From: Burkholderiales bacterium
Lineage (GTDB): Bacteria; Pseudomonadota; Gammaproteobacteria; Burkholderiales; Burkholderiaceae_C
DNA: 13,984 nt
Assembly: GCA_947450745.1 (NCBI GenBank)
Contig: CANFYD010000039.1
Location: forward strand, 1-13,984
Direction of reading: 5' to 3'
The position numbers and the translations under genes were made by a program. The notes below the pieces were generated by a model. The model saw nothing but the letters and a program-made list of their open reading frames with translations, did not search any database and had not been told where the DNA came from. How positions within the stretch are numbered: position 1 is the stretch's first letter; each line of letters starts with the position of its first letter. Positions 1 to 7,565 of this stretch are shown here, in pieces.

Positions 1-1
1 C

Positions 2-1267
2 GCCGCCCGCATCGGACTGTGGGCCTTGGGCCTGGGATTTACCGGCTTCTTGCTGTGGGCCGGCTTCGCGCCCTTGGATGAGGGCGTGCCGGCCAAGGGC
101 ATGGTGGCCATAGACACCAAGCGCAAGGCGGTTCAGCACTTGACCGGCGGCCTGATCAGGCAAGTGCTGGTCGGCGAGGGCGATCGCGTCACCGAAGGTC
201 AGCCGCTGATCCGCCTGGACGAAGCGGCCGCGCGGGCCAACTTCGAGACGGTGCGCCAGCGCTACCTGGGCTTGCGCGCCATGGAAGACCGCTTATTGGC
301 CGAGCAGCAGGGCCGCGCCAGCATCGCGTTTCATCAGGATATTCAGGACGCCAGTGCATCGCCGCAGATCACGCAGGTGCTGATGACGCAGCAGCAGTTG
401 TTGATCTCCCGCAGGGCGGCATTGCGCGCGGACCTGCAGTCCAGTGAAGAAGCGATACAGGGGCAGCAAGGCCTGATGCAGGCCTACGACGCCATGACGC
501 TCAACCGCAAGACTCAACGCGCCTTGCTGACCGAAGAACTCGGCCACACCCAGGATCTGGTGAAAGAGGGCTATGCCCCACGCAACCGGCAGCTCGAACT
601 CGAACGCATGGTGGCCGACAGCGCGGCCGGCCTGGCCGAGTTGCAGGGCAATTCGATTCGGGCCCAGCGCAGTGTTTCTGAGTTGCAACAGAGGCGCATT
701 GTTCGCCAGCAGGAATATCGCAAGGAAGTTGATCTGCAACTGGCCGAGGTGGCGCGCGAAGTCTATGGGGATGCCGAAAAATTCAGCGCCGCCCGCGATG
801 ATCTGGACCGCATCCTGATCAAATCGCCGGCCGCCGGGCAAGTCGTCGGACTGGCCGTTCAGACGGTCGGCGGCGTGATCGCTCCGGGGCAAAAGCTGAT
901 GGACATCGTGCCGGAAGGCCAAGTCCTGCTGATCGAAGTCCGCGTGGCGCCGCACTTGATCGACCGCGTCCATGCCGGCTTGTCTGTCGATGTGCGTTTT
1001 TCCTCCTTTGCCCATACCCCGCAACTGGTGGTGGCGGGCAAGGTCGCATCCGTTTCGGCCGACTCGCTGGTGGACCCGCAAACCGGCGTTGCTTACTACT
1101 TGGCCCGCATCGGGGTGACCGCCGAAGGGCGTGAAAAATTGGGTCAGCGCCAGTTGCAGCCCGGCATGCCGGTCGAGGTTGTTTTTCTGACCGGCCAACG
1201 CACGCTGCTGACTTACCTCTTGAGCCCGTTGACCAAACGGCTCGCCGCTTCCATGAAAGAGGAGTGA
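2..1267 (+). CDS. HlyD-family type I secretion membrane-fusion protein (5' end cut off by window)
   Basis: Periplasmic adaptor of a type I secretion system, linking an inner-membrane ABC exporter to a TolC-type outer-membrane channel to export an unfolded protein. The reading frame is open back to the first bases of the window, so the TTG at 26 is not the start; the beginning and its cytoplasmic tail are missing. Visible in order: a single membrane segment (about positions 10-70, RIGLWALGLGF onward), the family-typical APLDEGVPAKGMV stretch, a long helical coiled-coil hairpin rich in Gln, Glu, Leu and Arg (about 200-800), then the returning lipoyl/beta-barrel part (IKSPAAGQVVGL, GGVIAPGQKLMDIVP, LLIEVRVAP) and the C-terminal RTLLTYLLSPL typical of PrtE/HlyD proteins. 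The stop lies 4 bp before the TolC-family gene, so the two are co-translated. The ABC transporter and the exported substrate should lie upstream, outside the window. Confidence 0.93.
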   Translation, partial: AARIGLWALGLGFTGFLLWAGFAPLDEGVPAKGMVAIDTKRKAVQHLTGGLIRQVLVGEGDRVTEGQPLIRLDEAAARANFETVRQRYLGLRAMEDRLLAEQQGRASIAFHQDIQDASASPQITQVLMTQQQLLISRRAALRADLQSSEEAIQGQQGLMQAYDAMTLNRKTQRALLTEELGHTQDLVKEGYAPRNRQLELERMVADSAAGLAELQGNSIRAQRSVSELQQRRIVRQQEYRKEVDLQLAEVAREVYGDAEKFSAARDDLDRILIKSPAAGQVVGLAVQTVGGVIAPGQKLMDIVPEGQVLLIEVRVAPHLIDRVHAGLSVDVRFSSFAHTPQLVVAGKVASVSADSLVDPQTGVAYYLARIGVTAEGREKLGQRQLQPGMPVEVVFLTGQRTLLTYLLSPLTKRLAASMKEE

Positions 1268-1271
1268 CGCG

Positions 1272-2705
1272 ATGCAGCACAGTGTCAGGCGACCGGTGAT
1301 CCGAAGTGCGCCGCCCCTACGCCTGCTGATGAACGGCCTGCTGCTGAGCGGCCTGTTCCTCAGCGCTTCGAGCGGCGTGTTCGCGATGAATTTGTTGCAG
1401 GCCTTTGAGGCGGCCCAACAGCAGGACGCCACCATCCTGGCGGCGCGTGCCACGGCCCGGGTGGGTCAAGAGCGACTGCCCCAGGCACAGGCCCAGCTGC
1501 TTCCCAATATTTCAGCCAGCCTTGGGCATCAGAGAAACCAGTTGAACAATCTGGCCCCTGATTTATCAGGACGGCAAGAGCTGACCCACTACCCCAGCAG
1601 CAATCAGACGCTGACGCTGCGTCAGCCCTTGTACCGGCCTTTCCTGGCGGCCCAGTACCGGCAGGCTGTGGCGCAAGGCGATGACGCCAGCGCCGTGCTG
1701 GCACAGGAGGAACAAAATCTGGCGGTGCGCGTCAGTGGCGCCTATTTTGAAGCGCTGCTGACCCGTGAACAGCTTGATCTGCACATGGCACAGCGGACCA
1801 GCTACCTGGCCCAGCTCGACATGGCCCGCAAAGCCCTGACCGCCGGCGCGGGCACCCGGACCGACATCGACGAAGCCCAAACCCAGCTCGACATGAACAC
1901 GGCCCTGACGATAGAGGCGCGTCAGAACGTGCTCTACACCTTGCGGCAACTGGAACTGCTGGTCAATCAACCGGCCCATCCGTTGGCACGCTTGGATGTC
2001 GAAAAACTTGAACTGCTGGAGCCACAGCCGAACAACCTCGACGAATGGAGCATGCGGGCCGAAAAAAACAGCCCCCAATTGCGCTCGCTGCAAGCCCAGG
2101 TCGAGATCGCTCGGCAGGAGGTGGACAAAGGCCGGTCGGCTCACCTGCCCACCTTGGACGCGGTGGCACAGCTGTCGCGCAGCGAAAGCGAGAACGTCAA
2201 CAACCTGCAGTCGCGCTACACCAATCTGTCGGTCGGTGTGCAACTGACCGTGCCGCTGTTTGCCGGCGGCTACGTCAATTCATCGGTGCGCCAAGCCCTC
2301 GCCGCGCAGGACCGGGCCGAGCAATTGCTGGAAGCCGGGCGGCGCGCATTGACGCTGCGGGTGCACAAGGAATTTCGCGGCGTGACCGAGAGCATCGCCA
2401 AGATCTACGCGCTGGAACAGGCGCTGCGGTCGGCCGATCAATTGGTCTTGTCCAACCAGAAGTCCCTCTCTGCGGGTAGCCGCCGGGTGGTGGACATCTT
2501 GAACGCTCAACAGCAACGCATGCTGGTGCTGCGCGATCTGGCGCAAGCCCGTTACATCTACTTGCTGTCCAGAGTCAGATTGTTGGCGCAGGTCGGGGGT
2601 GCCGACATCGACATCATCACGGCCATCAATCTGCTGATGGTGAGCCTGCCCCTTCAGGACGCCTCGAACGAAGCAAACGCCGTCAGGCCGGCAGCGCCGC
2701 CGTGA
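1272..2705 (+). CDS. TolC-family type I secretion outer-membrane protein
   Basis: Outer-membrane efflux/secretion channel, forming a trimeric beta-barrel plus periplasmic alpha-tunnel that receives substrate from the upstream HlyD-type adaptor. The protein is 477 residues, normal for the family. Residues 1-38 look like a signal peptide: Arg-rich start, hydrophobic LLLSGLFL core, and SGVFA before a likely cleavage at 38/39. Two related outer-membrane-efflux repeats follow (about 40-235 and 250-455), with typical motifs such as LLQAFEAAQQQD near the N-terminus and VDILNAQQQRMLVLRDLAQARY near the C-terminus. The ATG at 1272 is chosen because AAGAGGAG (1257-1264) sits 7 bases upstream, inside the end of the adaptor gene. 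An internal ATG at residue 20 would remove the positive residues of the signal peptide. The 3' end overlaps the convergent fahA gene by 23 bp. The substrate cannot be told from this sequence. Confidence 0.93.
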   Translation: MQHSVRRPVIRSAPPLRLLMNGLLLSGLFLSASSGVFAMNLLQAFEAAQQQDATILAARATARVGQERLPQAQAQLLPNISASLGHQRNQLNNLAPDLSGRQELTHYPSSNQTLTLRQPLYRPFLAAQYRQAVAQGDDASAVLAQEEQNLAVRVSGAYFEALLTREQLDLHMAQRTSYLAQLDMARKALTAGAGTRTDIDEAQTQLDMNTALTIEARQNVLYTLRQLELLVNQPAHPLARLDVEKLELLEPQPNNLDEWSMRAEKNSPQLRSLQAQVEIARQEVDKGRSAHLPTLDAVAQLSRSESENVNNLQSRYTNLSVGVQLTVPLFAGGYVNSSVRQALAAQDRAEQLLEAGRRALTLRVHKEFRGVTESIAKIYALEQALRSADQLVLSNQKSLSAGSRRVVDILNAQQQRMLVLRDLAQARYIYLLSRVRLLAQVGGADIDIITAINLLMVSLPLQDASNEANAVRPAAPP

Positions 2706-3996
2706 CGGTGGCCGAGCAATCACCGAAACCGATGCGGCGGGTGCCCGGCTTGTGGGTGAAGGCGCGCAGCGTCACGCAGTCGCCGTCTTGCAAGAAGGTA
2801 CGGGTTTCGCCGTTCGGCAGGGTCAGCGGCTGTTTACCGCCAATGGACAACTCCAGCATCGAGCCACCCTCACCGGCGGCAGGGCCGGACTGAGTGCCGG
2901 TGCCGAGTAGGTCGCCGGGCTGCAGATTGCAGCCGTTGCTGGCGTGGTGGGTCAGCATCTGCGCCAGCGTCCAGTAGGCGTGCTTGAAGTTGGAGCGCAT
3001 CAAGCGGGTGGCGGGCTGGTCGGCTGCGCGCATGGCGGCAGTCTGCAGCCAGACTTCCAGCTCGATGTCGTAGCCGCCCTCGGCGCGGTTCTTCGGTGAG
3101 TCAAGATAGGGCAGCGGCTGCGGGTCGCTGGGCGGATGGGCGAAGGCGATGCGGAACGGCTCCAACGCGTCCATCGAAACGATCCAGGGCGAGATCGTGG
3201 TGCCAAAGCTCTTGGCCAGAAACGGCCCCAGCGGCTGGTATTCCCAGGCTTGCAAGTCACGCGCCGACCAATCGTTCAGCAAGGTGACATCGAACAGATG
3301 TTCGTCGGCATCGGCGATGTCGATCACCTCGCCCAGCGCATTGCCGCCGGCCACGAACACACCCAGTTCCAGCTCATGGTCGAGTCGCTGGCTGGCGGCG
3401 CGCACGGGGGCCTCGGCACCGGGCGCCATCAACTGACCCAGCGGCCGGCGCACGTGGCTGCCGCTGACGCCGATCGACGAGCTGCGGCCGTGATAGCCGA
3501 TAGGCAGCCATTTGTAGTTGGGCAGCAGCGGGTTGTCCGGGCGGAACAGCTTGCCGACCGTGGTGGCGTGGTGGATGCCGGTGTAGAAGTCGGTGTAGTC
3601 GCCGATGCGGCAAGGCACGGCCATTTGCGCCTGCGTCTGCGCCAGCAGGCAAGCGCTCAAGGCCGGCTGCTGCGGGCTGCCCTCGGCCAAAGCATCGAAC
3701 ACCGCGTGGCGCAGCAGCCGACGCTGGCTTGACGGCTGGGCCATGAAAGCATTCAAGTCGCCCCGGCTCAAGGGCTGCAGCAAGACCTGTACGGCCGAGC
3801 TCCAGCGCCCGGCCGCTGCGGCCCGTTGGAGGTCGAGGATCTGGTCGCCGATGGCGATGCCGACGCGGGCGTCCTCGTTCGAGCCGCTACGCCGGAACAG
3901 GCCGTAGGGCAGGTTCTGCAGCGGGAAGTCGGTGTCCGCCGCATTGGCGCTGAGCAGCCAGCTTTGGGTGGTGGGGAGATGGGTGTGATCGATCAT
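2683..3996 (-). CDS. fahA: Fumarylacetoacetase (fumarylacetoacetate hydrolase)
   Basis: Cleaves 4-fumarylacetoacetate to fumarate and acetoacetate, the last step of the homogentisate pathway; cytoplasmic. The 437-residue protein has the N-terminal SH3-like domain (about 15-125) and the C-terminal FAH catalytic domain (about 130-435). By comparison with mammalian FAH the whole active site is present: metal ligands Asp136 (DYTDFY), Glu208 and Glu210 (HELELG) and Asp242 (NDWSARD), catalytic His143, and Arg246, Gln249 and Lys262 around the substrate; MLEL at 380-383 carries the matching C-terminal Glu. ATG at 3996 is preferred over an in-frame TTG at 4008, since family members begin near this point and GGAAAC lies just upstream. 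It follows hmgA in the same direction, separated by 182 bp filled mostly by three tandem repeats. Called hmgB in Pseudomonas. Its 3' end overlaps the convergent TolC-family gene. Confidence 0.95.
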   Translation of the reverse strand: MIDHTHLPTTQSWLLSANAADTDFPLQNLPYGLFRRSGSNEDARVGIAIGDQILDLQRAAAAGRWSSAVQVLLQPLSRGDLNAFMAQPSSQRRLLRHAVFDALAEGSPQQPALSACLLAQTQAQMAVPCRIGDYTDFYTGIHHATTVGKLFRPDNPLLPNYKWLPIGYHGRSSSIGVSGSHVRRPLGQLMAPGAEAPVRAASQRLDHELELGVFVAGGNALGEVIDIADADEHLFDVTLLNDWSARDLQAWEYQPLGPFLAKSFGTTISPWIVSMDALEPFRIAFAHPPSDPQPLPYLDSPKNRAEGGYDIELEVWLQTAAMRAADQPATRLMRSNFKHAYWTLAQMLTHHASNGCNLQPGDLLGTGTQSGPAAGEGGSMLELSIGGKQPLTLPNGETRTFLQDGDCVTLRAFTHKPGTRRIGFGDCSATVTAALPA

Positions 3997-4010
3997 GCTT
4001 GTTTCCAATC

Positions 4011-4176
4011 AGTTGGGGACAGAGCTCGCGGCTGCGCCACTTCGGTCAGTCCCACAAGAAAAAAAGCTTAGTTGGGGACAGAGCTCGCGGCGGCGCCACT
4101 TCGGTCAGTCCCACAAGAAAAAGCTTAGTTGGGGACAGAGCTCGCGGCTGCGCCACTTCGGTCAGTCCCACAAGAA
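4011..4176. repeat. Three head-to-tail copies of a 50-59 bp repeat between hmgA and fahA
   Basis: Units run 4011-4069 (59 bp), 4070-4126 (57 bp) and 4127-4176 (50 bp, lacking the A-rich tail). Each begins AGTTGGGGACAGAGCTCGCG, continues through a GC-rich core to GTCCCACAAGAA, and the first two end in an A-run plus AAGCTT. Over the shared 50 bp the units differ by one base (CTG versus CGG in the core); units 1 and 2 also differ by two A residues. Within each unit TTG+GGGAC can pair with GTCCC+CAA around a bulged A, giving a long imperfect hairpin, as in REP-type elements. On the transcribed (minus) strand each unit would fold in the hmgA-fahA mRNA. The block ends 14 bp before the fahA ATG and begins 2 bp after the hmgA stop. 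Confidence 0.95.
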
Positions 4177-4178
4177 GT

Positions 4179-5534
4179 TCAGTTGCTGACCGTGTTGACA
4201 GCCACGTCGCTTTGCACCGGAGCGCTGGGCAAAATCTCGGCAAAATGGTCGGCGAGGCCGGCCCAGCAAGTGGCGTAGTGGGTTTCCAGCGTGCCGCCCT
4301 GCAGCGCCCATTCGGTCGGGCGCAAGCACCAGCGGGTCTCGAACATGAAGGCCAGCGTGTGGTCCAGGTGCTGGGGCTGCAGCTCGGCGTGGGTGGCGCG
4401 GGCAAAGGCGTCGGTATCGGGGCCGTGCGGCACAAAGGCGTTGTGCAGGCTGGAGCCACCGGGCTTGAAGCCTTCCGGTTTAGCGTCGTACTGGCCCAGC
4501 ACCAGCCCCATGTATTCGCTCATCACATTGCGGTGGAACCAGGGCGGGCGGAAGGTGTCCTCGGCCACCAACCAGCGCGGCGGGAAGATCACAAAGTCGC
4601 AATTGGCCCAGCCGGCGGTGTCCGATGGGCTGGTCAGCACGGTAAAAATGCTCGGGTCCGGGTGGTCAAAGCTGATCGAACCCAGCGTCATGAAGTGCTT
4701 GGTGTCGTATTTGTACGGCGTCAGGTTGCCGTGCCAGGCGACCACGTTGAAGGGGCTGTGGCCTTGCGTCGCCGTCCACAGCTTGCCACCGAATTTTTTG
4801 ACGATTTCGTAGCTGCCGCCGGCACTTTCGGCCTCGAACGCCGCCACCGGGGCCTGAAAGTCACGCGCATTGGCCAAGCCGTTGGAGCCGATCGGGCCCA
4901 ACTCGGGCAGGCGGAAAGCCGCGCCGTAGTTCTCGCACACATAGCCGCGCGACGGGCCGTCCACCGCCACCTTGAACAACAGGCCGCGCGGCAGCAAGGC
5001 GATCTCGCCGGGGCAGACATGCAGCAGACCCAGCTCAGTGGTGATCGTCAACACGCCTTGCTGCGGCACGATCAGCATCTCGCCGTCGGCGTTCACAAAA
5101 GCGCGTTGCTCCATGCTTTGGTTGGCGGCGTACAAATGAATGGCGATGCCGAACTGAGCTTCCGGGTCGCCGTTCAGCGCCATCGTGCAGAGGCCGTCGA
5201 TGAAATCGGCAGGCGTTGCGGGAATGGCGCTGGGTGCCCAGCGCAGCGGGTCGGGCGGTGCGACTTGGCCCTCGGCCGCACCGGACTTCAACAGCGCATG
5301 CGGCAGCGGCCGATAACCGCTCACCACCACCGACGGCTGGCGGCGATACAGCCAGGTGCGGCGGTTGTCGGCCCGTGGCGCGGTAAAGGCCGCACCGGAG
5401 AACAACTCGGCATAGAGGCCATAAGCCACTTGCTGAGGGCTGTTGCGGCCCTGCGGCAAGCTGCCGGGCAGCGCCTCGCTTTGATGCTGGTTGCCAAAGC
5501 CGTGGAGGTAGGTGAGTGCGGTCAATGCAGTCAT
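4179..5534 (-). CDS. hmgA: Homogentisate 1,2-dioxygenase
   Basis: Non-haem Fe(II) dioxygenase that opens the ring of homogentisate to 4-maleylacetoacetate; cytoplasmic. Its length of 451 residues is close to the human enzyme, and the numbering is offset by only one. The iron ligands are all present: His334 and Glu340 in WFHRNVMSEYMG and His370 in FVPHGPD; His291 in FDHPDPSIFTV matches the proposed catalytic base. The N-terminal YLHGFGNQHQSEALPGSLPQ is the family hallmark. The ATG at 5534 overlaps the stop of the DUF2783 gene (ATGA, 5531-5534), so translation is probably coupled; only a weak AGAG precedes it. This gene fixes the identity of the whole cluster as homogentisate catabolism, fed either by tyrosine/phenylalanine or, as the upstream hydroxylase suggests, by 3-hydroxyphenylacetate. 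No residue appears to be missing. Confidence 0.97.
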   Translation of the reverse strand: MTALTALTYLHGFGNQHQSEALPGSLPQGRNSPQQVAYGLYAELFSGAAFTAPRADNRRTWLYRRQPSVVVSGYRPLPHALLKSGAAEGQVAPPDPLRWAPSAIPATPADFIDGLCTMALNGDPEAQFGIAIHLYAANQSMEQRAFVNADGEMLIVPQQGVLTITTELGLLHVCPGEIALLPRGLLFKVAVDGPSRGYVCENYGAAFRLPELGPIGSNGLANARDFQAPVAAFEAESAGGSYEIVKKFGGKLWTATQGHSPFNVVAWHGNLTPYKYDTKHFMTLGSISFDHPDPSIFTVLTSPSDTAGWANCDFVIFPPRWLVAEDTFRPPWFHRNVMSEYMGLVLGQYDAKPEGFKPGGSSLHNAFVPHGPDTDAFARATHAELQPQHLDHTLAFMFETRWCLRPTEWALQGGTLETHYATCWAGLADHFAEILPSAPVQSDVAVNTVSN

Positions 5535-5770
5535 AACGAGGCTCTTTGAGGTTCTGTGGGCTTGGCGTCCAGCGTGTTGCTGCGTGCCAGCGCCAGCGCT
5601 TCACCCAGCACGGCTCGGTCGCCGATGTGGTTGGACAGGATCAACACCAGCTTGGCCAACAACATGTCGGCCTGCTCGTCCGACAGGTCGCATTGGGCGG
5701 CGATCAGCTGTTCATAAAAGCCGTCGGGGTCGGCGATGTTGGGGCTGCGATTCAGTGGATTCAGGCTCAT
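5531..5770 (-). CDS. DUF2783 small protein, probable partner of the upstream flavin hydroxylase (MhaB-like)
   Basis: An acidic 79-residue protein with the DUF2783 pattern (NIADPDGFYEQLIAA, LSDEQADMLLAKLVLILSNHIGD), predicted to be mostly helical, with no signal peptide and no Cys motif. The function is not proven for this family. In Pseudomonas putida the 3-hydroxyphenylacetate hydroxylase was described as a flavoprotein (MhaA) plus a small coupling protein (MhaB), and the size and position here fit that role. The start is secure: a perfect AGGAGG (5777-5782, minus strand) lies 6 bases upstream, inside the end of the hydroxylase gene. It overlaps the hydroxylase stop by 4 bp (5767-5770) and the hmgA start by 4 bp (5531-5534), so the three proteins are likely made in fixed proportion. 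The family call is firm; the role is an inference from context. Confidence 0.85.
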   Translation of the reverse strand: MSLNPLNRSPNIADPDGFYEQLIAAQCDLSDEQADMLLAKLVLILSNHIGDRAVLGEALALARSNTLDAKPTEPQRASL

Positions 5771-7506
5771 GTCTGGCCTCCTGGGTGCGTTTCAAGCGCC
5801 AAACAGCGACGCAGCGACGCGGTGATTTTGGCCGCATCAAACTGACGCCAGCGCGCCGCCACATATTGATCCGGGCGGATCAGGTAGACAGTGCCGGGCC
5901 GGCCGTCGTAGCGCTGCGCAATCAGGCCGGCGCTGTCCTCGATGTCGCGGCCTACGGCCAGCGGCTGGCAGGCGGACAGTTCGGGCCAGTCAGCCAAATC
6001 CGGCAAGGTGCCAAAGCTCAACAGCACAAAGCCCTGCCCCAGTTGCTGCAACAGCCATCCGGCCTGCCCCGCTTTCAGCAAGGTAGCGTCGGCGCAAGGG
6101 CTGCCCGGCTGCAGGGCGGCGGCGAACTCGTCGCCCGCCTCGTCCGGCGTGTTCAACGCGGACGTCAGATAAGGCGTGGGCGTGGACAAGCGGCCGCTGT
6201 TGACCAAGGGCCGGGCAAAAGCCTCGGTCTTGGCCAGCTCCAGCACCGCGTTGCGCAAGCGCAGGCTGGCGCGGCTTTTGGGGCTGATGAAATCGGTGGA
6301 ACGGGTCGATTGGCGCAGGTTGTCGTCGGCAGCAAACGAGCGCTCGGCATGGTAGGAATCGAGCAGCGCCGCCGGGGCGCGCCGGGCCAGCACGGCGGCC
6401 AGCTTCCAGGCCAGGTTGTCGGCATCTTGCACGCCGGAATTGGCCCCGCGCGCACCAAACGGCGACACCTGATGCGCCGCGTCACCAGCAAACAGCACCC
6501 GGCCGTGGCGGAACTGCTTGATGCGCCGGCAGGCAAATTGGTAGACCGACACCCATTCAAGCTCGAAGCGGGTGTGCGGCCCCAACATCGCCTGGATGCG
6601 CGGGATCACGTTCTCGGGTCTTTTCTCCTGCACCGGGTCGGCGTCCCAACCGAGTTGAAAGTCGATGCGCCAAACGTTGTCGCATTGCTTGTGCAGGAGC
6701 ACCGACTGACCGGGGTGAAACGGCGGATCGAACCAGAACCAGCGCTCCGGCGCACTGCCGAGCTGCTGCCAACCGGCGGCTGTGGTGGAAGCTTGCTGCG
6801 CCGCAGGCAGGGCTGCGTCGCCTTCCGCCAGCACCACATCGGCGATCAGAAAGCGGTCCTGGAAAAACTTGCCGGCAAAGTCGGCCCCGAGCATCTGGCG
6901 GGTGTCGCTGTTGGCCCCGTCGCAAGCGACCACCCAGTCGGCTTCGGCCTGAAAGCTGCCGTCCGGCGTGGTGATGGTGAGCCGCGCCGGGCTGTCATCG
7001 CCCTCGGCCTCGCCCTCAGTCTCACCATCAACCTCAGCCTGGGTCAAGGCGCTCAGCTTGTGCTTCCAGCGCAAATCAACCAGCGGCTGGCGCTGGCAGG
7101 CCGCCACCAATGCCGCCTCCAGGTAGTACTGCTGCAGATTGATCATGGCCGGCATGTGGTGGGCCGGTTGTGGCAGCAGGTCGAACTGATAGGCCAGTTC
7201 GTCCCGAAAAAACACCTTGCCGACCTGCCAGTTCACGCCCTGCTCGACCAACGGTGCGGCCACGCCCAGGCGGTCCCAGACTTCCAGCGTGCGCTTGGCG
7301 TAGCAGACCGCACGCGAGCCGATGCTGACGCTGTTGTTGTCGTCCAGCACCACGCAAGCCAGGCCGCGCGCGGCGCAGTCCAGCGCCAAACTCAAGCCCA
7401 CCGGCCCAGCCCCGATGATCACCAGCGGATGCCGCTGCACCACGCCGCTGCGCTGCGCTGCACTCTGCACATAGGGGAACTCAGCGTAGGCGTAGGTTTT
7501 TTGCAT
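5767..7506 (-). CDS. FAD-dependent aromatic-ring hydroxylase, MhpA/MhaA-like (candidate 3-hydroxyphenylacetate 6-hydroxylase)
   Basis: Group A flavoprotein monooxygenase of the p-hydroxybenzoate-hydroxylase fold, 579 residues; it would use NAD(P)H and O2 to add a hydroxyl to a phenolic ring in the cytoplasm. Motifs: dinucleotide-binding GAGPVG at 32-37 followed by VVLDD; the DG motif ACDGANSD at 194-201; the GD motif LFAGDAAHQVSPFGARGANSG at 338-358, which binds the FAD ribityl chain. A C-terminal thioredoxin-like domain (about 420-579) is typical of MhpA-type enzymes. The 4-bp overlaps with the DUF2783 gene and of that gene with hmgA suggest that its product is homogentisate, so 3-hydroxyphenylacetate is the likely substrate; 3-(3-hydroxyphenyl)propionate or resorcinol hydroxylase is less likely here. 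Residues 157-172 form an odd acidic insert (EGEAEGDD) encoded by a degenerate hexamer repeat. Start ATG 7506 has no clear ribosome-binding site. The fold is certain; the substrate is inferred. Confidence 0.87.
   Translation of the reverse strand: MQKTYAYAEFPYVQSAAQRSGVVQRHPLVIIGAGPVGLSLALDCAARGLACVVLDDNNSVSIGSRAVCYAKRTLEVWDRLGVAAPLVEQGVNWQVGKVFFRDELAYQFDLLPQPAHHMPAMINLQQYYLEAALVAACQRQPLVDLRWKHKLSALTQAEVDGETEGEAEGDDSPARLTITTPDGSFQAEADWVVACDGANSDTRQMLGADFAGKFFQDRFLIADVVLAEGDAALPAAQQASTTAAGWQQLGSAPERWFWFDPPFHPGQSVLLHKQCDNVWRIDFQLGWDADPVQEKRPENVIPRIQAMLGPHTRFELEWVSVYQFACRRIKQFRHGRVLFAGDAAHQVSPFGARGANSGVQDADNLAWKLAAVLARRAPAALLDSYHAERSFAADDNLRQSTRSTDFISPKSRASLRLRNAVLELAKTEAFARPLVNSGRLSTPTPYLTSALNTPDEAGDEFAAALQPGSPCADATLLKAGQAGWLLQQLGQGFVLLSFGTLPDLADWPELSACQPLAVGRDIEDSAGLIAQRYDGRPGTVYLIRPDQYVAARWRQFDAAKITASLRRCLALETHPGGQT
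6995..7042. repeat. Degenerate hexamer tandem repeat inside the hydroxylase gene
   Basis: About eight 6-bp units on the plus strand follow the rough consensus NCCTCR (for example CCCTCG, GCCTCG, CCCTCA, ACCTCA). On the coding (minus) strand they give an alternating Glu/Asp-small-residue stretch, residues 155-170 of the flavoprotein, between the substrate-domain strands. The 6-bp period keeps the reading frame if the number of units changes. Confidence 0.7.
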
Positions 7507-7565
7507 GGCGCTTGGCCAGTTGGCCGGTAGTTGCCGAACGCGTTCGGTCAGGGGTTGGTCACCGT

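Noticed and set aside
293..1453. 386-codon open frame on the minus strand over the adaptor gene
   Set aside because: Antisense shadow of the HlyD-type gene, with no recognisable motif.
4011..4176. CRISPR array
   Set aside because: Three near-identical units are directly joined, with no unique spacers of regular length; the only differences are a base change and A-run length.
4046..4180. Repetitive peptide encoded by the tandem repeats (VGLTEVAQPRALSPT-type)
   Set aside because: The frame is kept between units 2 and 3 only because 57 is divisible by 3; the 59-bp unit breaks it, and there is no start site. Non-coding repeat is the simpler view.
3999..5549. 516-codon open frame on the plus strand over hmgA
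   Set aside because: Shadow of hmgA; its start lies in the tandem repeats and its composition is low-complexity His/Arg/Gln/Ala.
5512..7530. Very long open frame (672 codons) on the plus strand
   Set aside because: It lies antisense to the hydroxylase, DUF2783 and hmgA start, its product is Arg/Gln/Ala-rich without family motifs, and the minus-strand genes are clearly real. Long antisense frames are expected in GC-rich DNA.
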